DNA of 64,000 nucleotides from Methanobacterium paludis (GCF_000214725.1 NC_015574.1:1686001-1750000); one strand, 5' to 3'. Shown: positions 1 to 9,091, counted from the first letter of the stretch. Numbers and translations: made by a program. Notes: generated by a model from the sequence alone, not told the origin.

Positions 1-834
1 ATAAACGCGCCCAACACCTTTACCTCGGTTTCTAAGGGTTACTGTTCCCCTTCTTCTTTGATCTATATGTTCGGATTCCCTTTCAAGTCCCTGTAAATCA
101 TAAAATCCTACGAATGAATTTGACTCATAATCAACCTTCATTTTTCCATTTTCGGACAGTGCAAAGAAATGCTCAACAGATTGTGGAGATTTATCCGTGG
201 GTTTTACTAAAAAGTAGGTAAATATCTCGTTTCCATCTGAAATTGGAGTATCAAGGTTGGTTATTGCAGCACTCTTTACAGTGCTCTCCCTTTCAATTAC
301 AGGTTTAACACTGTTTATCACATCATCATCAGTAAGGTCCATTATGGTCTTTTTACCACCAACAACCCTTGCAAAAACTCCTCTGTTTTCTTCAGGTGCT
401 CCGTAAACTGCATCGTGCTTTGCCTTGCTGAATATGATATGGGTTGCATCAGCAGTGAACCCTGAAAGACTTAAAATAACATCCCATCTTTCATATTGAT
501 GTTCTTCTCTTGTGGGTGTGAGATCTGTTTTTATTGGGCCAACTGCAACCTCATTCGAGGTTGTCCATCTTATACGAATGTTTTCAAATTCCTTGTAATG
601 GGCTTTCCACGTCTTTACCAGATTTTCAGGGCCTTCAGGTAAAATTTCTATTATTATGCTTCCTTTACCTGTTTTCATGCTGTACTTGTTTGCGTGCCTT
701 TCAACTTCTTCTTTACCTTTTATGAGTCCCAGTACACAGCCTTCCCTGTAGGGTGCGTCTGAAGCTTTTATTGCATCCTGTATCATGGAACCCTCAGGAA
801 GTTCTAGTTCATTCCCATTGACCTTTACAAGCAT
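1..834 (-). CDS. mmp3: Methanogenesis marker protein 3 (Mmp3), 3' part cut by window edge
   Basis: The reading frame starts at ATG (834) behind a GAGGGGA ribosome binding site and stays open to base 1, so 278 residues are visible and the C-terminus lies outside. The sequence begins MLVKVNGNELELPEGS and contains GRGVFARVVGG-like and RRRGTVTLRNRGKG segments, which I recognise as the methanogenesis marker 3 family (UPF0288, with a cyclophilin-like part). Members occur only with methyl-coenzyme M reductase, and from memory recent structural work places Mmp3 in the ATP-driven MCR activation complex. The gene begins 11 bases after mmp2 on the same strand, so the two are almost surely co-transcribed. 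Function of this copy is inferred from family and neighbour; family call is firm. Confidence 0.88.
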   Translation of the reverse strand, partial: MLVKVNGNELELPEGSMIQDAIKASDAPYREGCVLGLIKGKEEVERHANKYSMKTGKGSIIIEILPEGPENLVKTWKAHYKEFENIRIRWTTSNEVAVGPIKTDLTPTREEHQYERWDVILSLSGFTADATHIIFSKAKHDAVYGAPEENRGVFARVVGGKKTIMDLTDDDVINSVKPVIERESTVKSAAITNLDTPISDGNEIFTYFLVKPTDKSPQSVEHFFALSENGKMKVDYESNSFVGFYDLQGLERESEHIDQRRRGTVTLRNRGKGVGRVY

Positions 835-845
835 AAAATCCCCTC

Positions 846-1844
846 TTAAGACCTATTTTCGGACTTTTTTTCCTTAATACCCATTATTTTATCAACATTA
901 AAATCAAAAACAACCTCTTTTTGATCATCACAGGTTAAATAAAGCTTTTTATCTTCAATTATTTCTCCTGCAACATTTGATGTGATATTTACAGATTCAA
1001 GTAATTTTATACACTCATTAACATTTTCTTCCTTTACAGTTAACACAAATCCAGATCCCGGATAAAGTTTGAGCCATTCTTCCCATTCAACTGTTTCATT
1101 TCTGGGAATCCTGTTAATCTCAAGGGTTGCACCTGCCCCTGATGCTTCAAGGAGCATTCCGACCGTTCCGACCGTTCCAGGATTGCTTATATCCTTCCCT
1201 GCAGTTACAAGATGTTTTCTTGCCAGTTCATTCATGACCATTATCTGGGCTTGAACCAACTGGGGAGTTTTTGACGTGGTGGTATCCCAATTTAATGGAA
1301 ATTTGGGGTGTTTTTGACCGTCGAGATCTATGGCAACAATTAATTTATCCCCAATCTCTGCTCCACAGCTGGTTATCACATCTTCACGACCTATAATTCC
1401 AGTTATGGAAACATCAAGGGCATTATAAGGCGTATCAGGATGAAAATGTCCACCTACCATAGGAACTCCAAATTTCTTTACACCGGCAGTTATTCCTTTC
1501 ATTATCTCGTTACATATCCCCATATCCCGGGTTGAAAGAACGTTGGTCATTCCCATGGGTATACCTCCCATTGCTGCGATATCGTTGACATTCACAAGCA
1601 CTGAGCAGTATCCTGCCCACCATGGGTCGGCCTCCATAAGCTTGCCCCACATTCCATCTGCTGCCATTAAAAGTAAATTACCATTTCCGATATCTATTGC
1701 GGAAGCATCATCTCCAAAACCTAAAAAAGTTCTTCCAGCAATATTATAAGTGTCATTAAGGACTGTTGTAACGTCCGTTATTAAATTTTTCCTTGTGATA
1801 CCTTCAAAACTTTTTATAGAATTAACAATAGCTTTTAAATCCAA
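846..1844 (-). CDS. mmp2: Methanogenesis marker protein 2 (Mmp2), PurM/AIR-synthase-like
   Basis: This 332-residue protein has the PurM/ThiL/SelD/HypE-type ATP-binding architecture: a GFGDDASAID motif near residue 42, a VNVNDIAAMGG segment near residue 85, and a C-terminal half with NPGTVGTVGML and PGSGFVLTV. This pattern matches methanogenesis marker 2, an AIR-synthase-related family restricted to methanogens whose exact reaction is not established. The start is a TTG (1844) preceded by GGGGTGG; no ATG fits. mmp3 follows after 11 bases, so mmp2-mmp3 form an operon transcribed leftwards. The roughly 300-base AT-rich region upstream should contain its promoter. Full length for the family. Confidence 0.88.
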   Translation of the reverse strand: MDLKAIVNSIKSFEGITRKNLITDVTTVLNDTYNIAGRTFLGFGDDASAIDIGNGNLLLMAADGMWGKLMEADPWWAGYCSVLVNVNDIAAMGGIPMGMTNVLSTRDMGICNEIMKGITAGVKKFGVPMVGGHFHPDTPYNALDVSITGIIGREDVITSCGAEIGDKLIVAIDLDGQKHPKFPLNWDTTTSKTPQLVQAQIMVMNELARKHLVTAGKDISNPGTVGTVGMLLEASGAGATLEINRIPRNETVEWEEWLKLYPGSGFVLTVKEENVNECIKLLESVNITSNVAGEIIEDKKLYLTCDDQKEVVFDFNVDKIMGIKEKKSENRS

Positions 1845-2152
1845 TTGGCCACCCCAACTGTGTGTTAATAGTAAATTATTAATTTTAGATAATCATTCAT
1901 AATATTCTTATTATTTAATAATGTGTTTGAGTGATATGTTTGTTTTTAAACTACTTATCACGTTATTGTTACATAAATAAGTCATTAAACATACGTAATT
2001 TGTTAATTCATCAACTATTCATTAATTCATCAAATCAAATTGAATGGTTCATAGATCAACTACTCTGATTTTAATATTCAGTTATTAATTTGATTTTAAT
2101 GTTATTTGATCTTGATGATGTTGATTTAATTCAATTCATTATTTAAGCAGTT
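1845..2152. other. Intergenic region upstream of mmp2
   Basis: About 308 AT-rich bases between the DUF2117 gene and mmp2, which both run leftwards. It must hold the mmp2 promoter. I see scattered short TTAATTCATCAA-like repeats but no convincing coding sequence or RNA structure. Confidence 0.6.
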
Positions 2153-3292
2153 TCAGTTGTATTTTATAATATGGCTGCTGGCGCTGCTGCTTATAATCTG
2201 TAATATTTCCTTTTTAAAATTTTCGATATTTTCTATTTCTATGCTTTCTTTGCCATTGAAAAGTTCTAAAAAGATTTTTTCTCCTATAACATCATCCCAT
2301 CCACTTTCAAGCTCAACTATAAGTGATCCATCCGTTTTAAACCCTTGTTCAACAACTTTGTCCAGATCACCGTCAGTGATGCCAATAATAGGAACGTTGA
2401 ATCTGTACAGTATATCTGCTGCAACAAGAGTAGTGTCGTCCCCCACAGTCACAACCATGTCAAATCCCCTTAATTTGTATATATCATCTGCAGCATGGTT
2501 AAGATACGCAACGTTCCATTTAAAAGTGTTTTCTGATTTCGCATATTTAATTGGTTTAAGGATGCGCGGTTTAACTTTTGACCTTCGAAGCAATCCTGTC
2601 TTTACTATGGCATTTTCAAGGTCCACTTCACCAAGTTTTTCAACACCATGCTTTTTGAGATTTCCACCTGTTATACTCGTTATAACACCGTTTTCTGCAA
2701 CCAGTGTTACATTAGAAGATGTTGATCTTCCAACCACAATTCCGTTTAGGAATATATTTTCATCAGGGGATACTCCCGCAATTTTTCTGCAGATTCTAAT
2801 TGCATCCTGTCCAGTTTCCTGCCTGCAGTTTGTTTTATCCTTCATCTCTGCTTTTATCTCTTCAGGTGTCACGATTTTAAGGCCTAAAACCCGGGATATT
2901 TCCCCTGCAAACTTTACAACTTGATTTCCCCATGGAACCACACTTCCATCCTGTTCTCCAGGCCTTTCTATTTGTATAACATTGAGGTCAGATTTACATC
3001 TTCCCGAAACTTTATATCCAAATGCATGACCTGTTACACTGGATTTTCCATAGTCTAAAAGGAATATGACGTCAAAATCTTCATCCAAAAATTTGTCGAT
3101 GGACTGGCTTGGAAGGAGTCTCTGGCTTATATCTATGGTAGCTTCAAGTTCTGCATCAATGACAGCTGTTCTGCCCATTGTGCCCCCTAACCTCGCTTTT
3201 ACTGTCCCATAATCCCTAAGAATATCCAAAATTTTTACCGCATATCCTGAATCCAGCATCTGCGGCCCGTGAACAACTACACCTATCCTCAT
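2153..3292 (-). CDS. DUF2117 family protein of Methanobacteria
   Basis: A 379-residue protein starting MRIGVVVHGPQMLDSG, with RLGGTMGRTAVIDAE near residue 35, a central basic TGLLRRSKVKPRILKP segment near residue 235, and a C-terminal MVVTVGDDTTLVAADIL that looks nucleotide-binding. I recognise it as the DUF2117 group (COG4018), conserved in methanogens and uncharacterised. No signal peptide or membrane segment is visible, so it is cytoplasmic. The ATG start (3292) has a GGGGAG ribosome binding site. It stands alone between mmp2 and nob1. I assign no reaction; the family assignment is from memory of conserved motifs. Confidence 0.75.
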   Translation of the reverse strand: MRIGVVVHGPQMLDSGYAVKILDILRDYGTVKARLGGTMGRTAVIDAELEATIDISQRLLPSQSIDKFLDEDFDVIFLLDYGKSSVTGHAFGYKVSGRCKSDLNVIQIERPGEQDGSVVPWGNQVVKFAGEISRVLGLKIVTPEEIKAEMKDKTNCRQETGQDAIRICRKIAGVSPDENIFLNGIVVGRSTSSNVTLVAENGVITSITGGNLKKHGVEKLGEVDLENAIVKTGLLRRSKVKPRILKPIKYAKSENTFKWNVAYLNHAADDIYKLRGFDMVVTVGDDTTLVAADILYRFNVPIIGITDGDLDKVVEQGFKTDGSLIVELESGWDDVIGEKIFLELFNGKESIEIENIENFKKEILQIISSSASSHIIKYN

Positions 3293-3504
3293 TAGTCTCC
3301 CCTACAATTACCATGTCTTTATAAGTATAATCCGTTTGTTATAATGTTTGAATCATAGTTTAATAATTTGCTAAACAACTAGCTGTGAGAAGGAATTAAT
3401 TATCTTCCATTTATAAAAATAAAAGATTATACTGCTTTTATAACGATCTAAATTTATTATAAGGTTTGAATTTGAAAAGTTGAATTTTTATTTGTGATAG
3501 TTAA

Positions 3505-4026
3505 TTATCGGTTCTTTTTTACCCTTTTTCGGATAACACGAGTGCCACATATCTCACATTCATCAAACTTATATTCAGGAGGGTATTTTTTTTTACATCC
3601 CTTGCATATCTTAACCCAACCAACTATTTCCTTTATTCCTTCGGTTAAAACACTTCTGTAAGGCATTCCAATAATTTTAAGGACATTTTGCATAGAATAA
3701 TCGTCTGTCACCAAAGTGGGATTAAATCCCTTATTTTTAAGCGTAACCGCTAATGCTATGATGTTTTTATCAACATCAGAAAGCCTTAATATGTCCCCTG
3801 ACTCTCTTAGAACCTTACCAAGTTTTTCAACACCCTCAGAATCAGGATCTTGTATCTCAATGTGCCCATCTTCGATGGCTGATTGAAGCATTATTTTTGA
3901 TTTTAAATCCTTAATCTCAGATGTAACGTCAGATGTTGTGAAATTCATAGTTTTTTTAGAGTAGAATCCTCCTATTATTGCGGAGGCATCCAGAACGTAT
4001 ACTCTGTTTTGCATGTTGTTTTGCAT
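3505..4026 (-). CDS. nob1: Nob1-type endoribonuclease (PIN domain plus zinc ribbon)
   Basis: The 173-residue protein starts with a PIN nuclease domain (VYVLDASAIIGG with the first catalytic Asp, later LSDVDKNIIALA and LVTDDYSMQNV supplying further acidic residues) and ends with a zinc ribbon made of CKGC and CEIC pairs (residues about 142-162) and a basic tail. This order and size match archaeal Nob1, which cleaves the 3' end of pre-16S rRNA during small-subunit maturation. The N-terminus has two candidate ATGs eight bases apart in a small duplication (MQNNMQNR); the ribosome binding site is weak, so a leaderless start is possible. Monocistronic, leftward. Confidence 0.9.
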   Translation of the reverse strand: MQNNMQNRVYVLDASAIIGGFYSKKTMNFTTSDVTSEIKDLKSKIMLQSAIEDGHIEIQDPDSEGVEKLGKVLRESGDILRLSDVDKNIIALAVTLKNKGFNPTLVTDDYSMQNVLKIIGMPYRSVLTEGIKEIVGWVKICKGCKKKYPPEYKFDECEICGTRVIRKRVKKNR

Positions 4027-4205
4027 TGATTTTGGTTATCTACCTTTTCGTATTTATATTAACCACATCAGCTTTATAGATGATTAAATGAAAAAGAAAG
4101 ATTTTAGATAGCTTATTTTAATGAATTGACCATTATATATGCGCTTTATAATTTAAAAACATGCTGTGCAAAAGGTTTTTATGTTATAAAAAAGAAAAAT
4201 TATGG

Positions 4206-4289
4206 TTGAGGGAGGGTAAAATTAGACTCCTTTTTAATTTTTCGCAAAGAAAAAACCGCCTCCGATTTGGACCTAATGCCCTCCCTTCA
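4206..4289. ncRNA. Candidate structured RNA or regulatory element, about 80 nt
   Basis: In the 510-base gap between nob1 and moaB, AGGGAGGG (from 4210) pairs with CCCTCCCT (to 4286). Inside it ATTAG (4221-4225) pairs with CTAAT (4273-4277), TCC pairs with GGA, and a terminal hairpin TTTTTC/GAAAAA closes over GCAAA. The G+C-rich outer stem stands out from very AT-rich surroundings. Upstream on the plus strand is a TATA-like TTATAAAA (about 4183-4190) and downstream there is a T-rich tract, which suits a plus-strand transcript, but the minus strand is also possible. It does not match any RNA family I can name. The rest of the 4027-4537 gap shows no coding sequence. Confidence 0.4.
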
Positions 4290-4537
4290 TTTAACAACAT
4301 TAAAGAAAAGTTCTTAAATATTTTTTCTTAAATTTTTAGTAGTGGGAAACAAGGACCAAACAAAAGGTTATCAAACTTTTTTTAGTATCCACTTTTATCT
4401 GTTGTCTGTATTTACTTTTATCTAATAGAACATAGTAACTCCATAATATAAATTTTTTTCGTTTTATCCCCACATATTGAAAAAAATTTAGTAAATTGAT
4501 GAGAAAACTGCATTTTGTAGAAAATTAAGGTGAATAT

Positions 4538-5062
4538 ATGAAAAGTAAAAGTATGGAAACCCACAAAAAAAATGCGCCAAAATCTGTGAAAACAGCAGTT
4601 ATAACCTTAAGCGACTCAAAATATAAGGATTTTCTGGAATCAAAAGACACAGATATATCTGGAAAACTCATAAAGGATGCATTGGAAACTAAACATAACG
4701 TTGCACTTTACCGTGTGATACCTGATGATTCAAAGCTATTATTAGCCAACATTGGAGACATAATAGAAAAATATGATGTTGATGTGATAATGACAACAGG
4801 AGGAACAGGAATAGGTGTTAGGGACGTAACCATCGAAACTTTAAAACCCCTATTTAATAAGGAATTAAATGGTTTCGGAGAAATATTCCGATACGAATCT
4901 TATAAAGAGCTTGGAACAGGTGCAATTATGAGTAGGGCTACTGCAGGAGTTTACAAAGACACATTAATTGTAGCAATGCCCGGTTCTCCAAATGCTGTTA
5001 GTCTGGGTTTAAAAATAATTTTGCCAGAATTAGGGCATCTTGTTAAACATATACACGAATGA
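4538..5062 (+). CDS. moaB: MoaB/Mog family molybdopterin biosynthesis protein
   Basis: A 174-residue MoCF-biosynthesis-fold protein: AVITLSDSKY near residue 20, the signature MTTGGTGIGVRDVT near residue 85 and MPGSPNAVSLGL near residue 150. The family binds molybdopterin and catalyses its adenylylation or a related step on the way to molybdenum/tungsten cofactors, which methanogens need for formylmethanofuran dehydrogenase and formate dehydrogenase. The ATG start follows AAGGTGAATAT. It has a short lysine-rich N-terminal extension before the domain. Single gene, followed by AT-rich DNA; divergent from nob1. Confidence 0.88.
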   Translation: MKSKSMETHKKNAPKSVKTAVITLSDSKYKDFLESKDTDISGKLIKDALETKHNVALYRVIPDDSKLLLANIGDIIEKYDVDVIMTTGGTGIGVRDVTIETLKPLFNKELNGFGEIFRYESYKELGTGAIMSRATAGVYKDTLIVAMPGSPNAVSLGLKIILPELGHLVKHIHE

Positions 5063-5230
5063 AAGATGTTAAAATTAAAATTGTTGGAATAAATAAATTC
5101 CTTTTTAATTAACTTAGTATATAACTATTTTTTATACTTTTTTTTATTAGTTCAACCAACTAAAACAAATATTGAACAAATGAACATAAATTGAACAAAT
5201 GAACATAAAAATCATGTTTTTACTATATTT

Positions 5231-5755
5231 TTAAAAATCATTGATTGAAACTAAAGGTTCGAGATCTATTCCATTCCTCTTCAGGTTTTCAAGAGCTCCT
5301 TCAGACCTGTCAACCACTACAAATGCTCTTTTAACAAGGCCCCCATTCTCTGAAACTGCTTTAATGGCATTTATAAGTGAGTTACCTGTTGTTGTTACAT
5401 CTTCAACAACTACAACCACATCTTCAGTCTCCAAGTCGCCTTCTATTAACTTAGATGTACCGTAACCCTTTTTTGCTTTACGTATCATCAACATTGGAAT
5501 TTCAGACTTTAAAGAAATTGCTGTTACAATTGGTATTGCTCCAAGGGCAGGACCTGCTATTTTATCTGTCCCAGTCTTATCTATTCTTTCAGATATTATC
5601 TCTGCAACTTTGGAAAGTATTTTAGGGTCTGTTACAGCCCTTTTCATGTCCACGTAGTAATCGCTCTTTTTACCTGAGGAAAGAGTAAATTTTCCGAATT
5701 TTATGACCTCATTTTCCTTTAGAAGTTCTATGAGTTCTTCTTTTTTGTTTCCCAT
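5231..5755 (-). CDS. pyrE: Orotate phosphoribosyltransferase
   Basis: A 174-residue type I phosphoribosyltransferase with the PRPP-binding motif VVVVEDVTTTGNS near residue 115, the KFGKFTLSSGKKSDYYVD orotate-loop start near residue 20, and a GPALGAIPI segment near residue 65. It joins orotate and PRPP to give OMP in pyrimidine synthesis. Length is typical for archaeal PyrE. A TATA-like TTTTATAATA lies about 25 bases upstream of the ATG (5755), which suggests a leaderless or very short-leader transcript. No other pyrimidine gene is adjacent. Confidence 0.92.
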   Translation of the reverse strand: MGNKKEELIELLKENEVIKFGKFTLSSGKKSDYYVDMKRAVTDPKILSKVAEIISERIDKTGTDKIAGPALGAIPIVTAISLKSEIPMLMIRKAKKGYGTSKLIEGDLETEDVVVVVEDVTTTGNSLINAIKAVSENGGLVKRAFVVVDRSEGALENLKRNGIDLEPLVSINDF

Positions 5756-6046
5756 TCTTCTCGCTCATATTGTTATTATAAAAGTATTTTACTTTTTAAG
5801 TAATATAATCAATAGTTTTAGATTAATTAAAACCAATTATTTTAGCTTTAGGTTTAATTAAAATCCAACTATTTATCTTTAGATATTAATTACAACCCAT
5901 TATTACATTTAAGTCATTTATAATCAGTTGTTTATCTATCTTTAATCTGATAGTGCTATGATTAAAAGTATGATTAGATTTTTTTTGTTTTAAAGTGTGA
6001 CGTGAATCGTAAGTATTTAATAGCCTCCACTGATTCGTGATGGCTG

Positions 6047-6190
6047 TCATGGTTCTTTTAGTTTGGTGAGATTTTTACATGGCTTGCAAACGCTCTTTTC
6101 AACATCATAGCAATTTTTGCATACGATTCTTCCACATAATGAACATGTGTACATCTTATCTGCTTTACCACATATGCTACAGATTCCCAT
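6047..6190 (-). CDS. Small zinc-binding protein with four Cys pairs (47 aa)
   Basis: ATG at 6190 with GGAGAT four bases upstream opens a 47-residue frame that begins MGICSICGKADKMYTC and carries CSIC, CSLC, CKNC and CKPC pairs, ending KNLTKLKEP. The eight cysteines would bind two zinc ions in a treble-clef or RING-like knuckle. No enzyme function can be assigned; such proteins in archaea often bind nucleic acid or protein partners. The strong ribosome binding site, the cysteine spacing and the lack of overlap with other genes support it as real. It stands alone about 290 bases upstream of pyrE on the same strand. Confidence 0.75.
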   Translation of the reverse strand: MGICSICGKADKMYTCSLCGRIVCKNCYDVEKSVCKPCKNLTKLKEP

Positions 6191-6296
6191 GATCTCCAAA
6201 ACAAAACACGCCCAATTTGCCCATATTTAATTTCTTAGCTCAATTTATAATTATCTAATCCTTAGTTCTTATCTAATCCATTAATCTTCTTTATTT

Positions 6297-6330
6297 TAAT
6301 CCAGATACTAATCCAGATACTAATCCAGAT
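6297..6330. repeat. 12-bp tandem repeat, almost 3 copies
   Basis: The unit TAATCCAGATAC occurs twice perfectly and a third time with the last two bases changed, followed by looser TAATCC copies at about 6334 and 6344. It lies in the 6191-6496 intergenic gap upstream of the small zinc protein, where it could be promoter-proximal. The remaining gap sequence shows nothing else. Confidence 0.7.
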
Positions 6331-6496
6331 TTATTAATCCAATTTAATCCATATTTTTATAATATGGAGATTTGTTATCGGGATTTATAATGAATTTTAA
6401 ATTATAATCACAATTATCTTAATTTACAAGCTTAATCTGTGTTTATAAATCCCCAACTTAATTTCTATAATCCAAGTTTTCTCACATTTCAATGGA

Positions 6497-6748
6497 TTAT
6501 ATCTCAAGTTCACTTTCTTCAATTCCACTTTTAAGAAGTATTTTGTCCCCGATCTTTTTCACCATTTCATACGGCACTATTGTTTCGCCTTTTGAAATTC
6601 CAAGGCCCTCAGATATTCCGCCTTTTCCAAGTATGAATGATTCTATTCTCTGGGTTTCAATGTCTATTTCAACATCTTTTACCTTTCCAATTATAATTGC
6701 AGAACTATCCAAAACTTCTTTTCCAATAACTTCTTCTATTATTCTCAT
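6497..6748 (-). CDS. PRC-barrel domain protein
   Basis: An 83-residue single-domain protein: EEVIGKEVLDSSAIIIGKVK at the N-terminus, followed by VEIDIETQRIESFILGKGG and ETIVPYEMVKKIGDKILLK. This is the PRC-barrel fold as found in small archaeal stand-alone proteins, in photosynthetic reaction centre H subunits and in RimM. Archaeal stand-alone PRC proteins have been linked to cell division and RNA-related roles, but nothing here decides between them. No partner gene is adjacent. The start ATG (6748) is preceded by AAGGTGATATC, a good ribosome binding site. Confidence 0.85.
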   Translation of the reverse strand: MRIIEEVIGKEVLDSSAIIIGKVKDVEIDIETQRIESFILGKGGISEGLGISKGETIVPYEMVKKIGDKILLKSGIEESELEI

Positions 6749-7128
6749 GATATCACCTTTACTTGATAAGTTGCAGGTAAAATCCTAAATATGAAGCCAT
6801 TTTTGCAACTCTTTAACATTATTAACTAGGTCACAATTGGTACTTATAGTTTTTATACTTTCTTCTTATCCAGATAGAACTATAATAATTAATAATGATT
6901 TAATCATGGATTTCAAGATTTTATTCATGGAGATTTTATTCATGGAATTAAAATACTAAAAGTAAACATTGTGGAAAGTTACGAATGAAATTTCCATGTT
7001 TATACAGATAATTCCTGTTTTATATAGATAATTGGAGAAAACTGAAAAATCTCCATTTCACATCAAAATAAGAATAGAATTATAATATTGAATGGATTTA
7101 AAAGAAGACAAGCAAAACAGATCATGCC
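6749..7128. other. Intergenic region
   Basis: About 380 AT-rich bases between the PRC-barrel gene and the small membrane protein, both leftward. A short direct repeat, ATTCATGGA (about 6921 and 6936), is the only pattern; no coding sequence seen. The PRC promoter should lie in its left part. Confidence 0.5.
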
Positions 7129-7263
7129 TCACAAACATGACTCATCTTCATCTTCCCCACCTTTATTCCAGTTCAATATACCATAAACTACACATAAAAG
7201 CGTTGCAAGTATACAAAGGATATAACCGCCCCAAATCCAGGGATCTGCAATTCCTAAAACCAC
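7129..7263 (-). CDS. Symporter small accessory protein (44 aa, one membrane helix)
   Basis: Behind a strong GGAGGTGA ribosome binding site, two consecutive GTG codons (7266 and 7263) offer starts for a 44- or 45-residue protein reading VLGIADPWIWGGYILC, one hydrophobic helix to about residue 30, then LNWNKGGEDEDE and a short tail. I recognise this as the small accessory subunit usually encoded next to sodium:solute symporters in methanogens and bacteria. Here no symporter is next to it; the only one in the window is at 41447-43039, without its own small partner. The 7267-7595 region to its right is AT-rich with no other gene visible. Confidence 0.72.
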   Translation of the reverse strand: MVLGIADPWIWGGYILCILATLLCVVYGILNWNKGGEDEDESCL

Positions 7264-7595
7264 CACTTTTTCACCTCCACTCCAATTAATCTGTATCTGC
7301 ACATTATTTTCACTGAAATTCTTCTATTCAACTTTATAGGACTATCAATTATAAATAACTATGAAATATTTTAAAATGTATCTAAATTAAATATGATAAA
7401 AAACATAATTTATCTTAATAGACTGTCATACTTAACGATTTGCTTATAAACCCTTAATAGGACATTATAAGCCTACTCAAATTTCAATTTAAGCTATAAA
7501 ACAATCACAAAACCAATTTCATAGTTGTATCTCAAATTTTACTCATTTAAAGTCTAATAAAATCCTTTTAAAAACCAGTTTAAGAGGTGAATTAA

Positions 7596-8537
7596 CTGAT
7601 CACGAGTTTCAAACAGGTATTTGAAAAAATAAAATCACACCCTAAAAAGCAGATCTCTGTGGCTGCTGCACAGGATCCAACCGTTCTTGAAGCTGTTACA
7701 AAAGCCAAAGAACTGGACATAGCAGATTACATCCTTGTTGGGGATAAAAAAGAAATAATTAAAACTGCAGAAAGTAATGGATTGAAACTTGAAGAAAACA
7801 AGATATACAACGAACCAAACGACTTGAACGCCATAAAAAAGGCTGTTAAACTTGTAAGTGAGAACAGGGCAGATATTCTCATGAAGGGTATGGTGCACAC
7901 AGATGATTTCCTCCGAGGAGTGCTGGACAAAAAAGCAGGTTTGCGCAGCGGGAAACTGATGAGCCACGTTAATGTGCTTGAAAGCTCAGCACTGAATCGT
8001 ATGTTATTTGTAACCGATGGGGCAATGAACATAGCCCCAGATATCGATGCCAAATGCAGTATAATCCTCAACGCCATTTACCTTGCAAACATATTCAGCA
8101 TAAACGATCCAAAAGTTGCAGTTACAACAGCAGTAGAGCTTGCAAACCCCAAAATGCCATCAACCCTCGATGCTGCAGTTTTAGCCAAAATGAGTCAGCG
8201 CGGACAGTTCAGCGGCAAAATAATAGACGGCCCATTTGCACTTGACAACGCCATTAACCCTTGGGCAGCTGCACATAAGGGTATAAAAGGACCCGTGGCA
8301 GGCCAGGCAGATATAATCGTTGTACCTTCAATTGAAGCTGGAAGTATGTTAGCCAAGGCACATGTCTATTTAACAAACGGAAGTTTAGCTGGTGTTTTAG
8401 TTGGGGCTCGGGCACCTGTGGTTTTAACCTCCCGCGCTGATACCGCCCAATCAAAGTTAAATTCAATTGCAACTGCCATACTGATGGCAGATATGCATCG
8501 TGCACTGACCACCAAATTTGGGAAGGTACACTACTAA
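7596..8537 (+). CDS. Phosphate acetyl/butyryl-transferase family protein, CTG start
   Basis: The protein has the phosphotransacetylase/phosphotransbutyrylase fold: VAAAQDPTVLEAV near residue 22, DILMKGMVHTDDFLRGV near residue 95, GPFALDNAINP and DIIVVPSIEAGSMLAK near residue 225. The family swaps phosphate and CoA on acyl groups. A start at GTG (7659) would delete the conserved first helix, whereas CTG at 7596, placed six bases after AGAGGTG and directly after an in-frame stop, gives MITSFKQVFEKIKSHPKKQ, the usual family N-terminus. I therefore place the start at CTG. Total 313 residues, usual for the family. No kinase partner is adjacent. Substrate unknown. Confidence 0.82.
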   Translation: MITSFKQVFEKIKSHPKKQISVAAAQDPTVLEAVTKAKELDIADYILVGDKKEIIKTAESNGLKLEENKIYNEPNDLNAIKKAVKLVSENRADILMKGMVHTDDFLRGVLDKKAGLRSGKLMSHVNVLESSALNRMLFVTDGAMNIAPDIDAKCSIILNAIYLANIFSINDPKVAVTTAVELANPKMPSTLDAAVLAKMSQRGQFSGKIIDGPFALDNAINPWAAAHKGIKGPVAGQADIIVVPSIEAGSMLAKAHVYLTNGSLAGVLVGARAPVVLTSRADTAQSKLNSIATAILMADMHRALTTKFGKVHY

Positions 8538-9091
8538 TTGATTGAAACTTAGGATTAGAAATCAAGGATCTGTTTAAATGTATATTACTTAACGATTACG
8601 ACTACTATCTGCTGATCAAAACCTTTCTTTTTAAATATTAATTTAAACCCCTCTTTTTAAACATTAAATCTTTAATTCATATTCTTTTCATGGATAATCT
8701 ATTTTAGTGTTATAGATGAAAAAATGAAGTTGAAAAATTGCAAAACAAAAGTAACAATTAATTCAAGTACATTGTAACAAAATTCCAACATAAAATTTGG
8801 TATAAAATCTAATGAAAATTTTCAAAAAAGACCTTTTTTATTCCTTTCTTAGATTCCCATATAATAATACCAAATAACAGCATACTCTTTAGAAAATTAT
8901 ATTACGTATATTTAAATAACCAATTATTGTATAATAAAATAGAATCAATCAAAATTTGAATTAAAGCTGAAACACGCTCTTTGAAGAATTTTGTCAAATT
9001 AAATAAGTAACAATATCCTGAAGTAACAATATCCTGCTTTATCTGGTTACAAGACTATAAAGGAAACCAAAAATGTTAATGGGACATTAAA
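8538..9091. other. Intergenic region with 15-bp direct repeat upstream of the histidine kinase
   Basis: AT-rich gap of about 550 bases. At 9006-9036 AGTAACAATATCCTG occurs twice with a 16-base period, about 55 bases upstream of the kinase start, a position suitable for a regulator site. I see no coding sequence or stable RNA structure in the rest. Confidence 0.55.

Noticed and set aside
2157..2924. 255-codon open frame on the plus strand
   Set aside because: It is antisense to the DUF2117 gene, has hydrophobic/serine-rich composition typical of antisense frames and no ribosome binding site.
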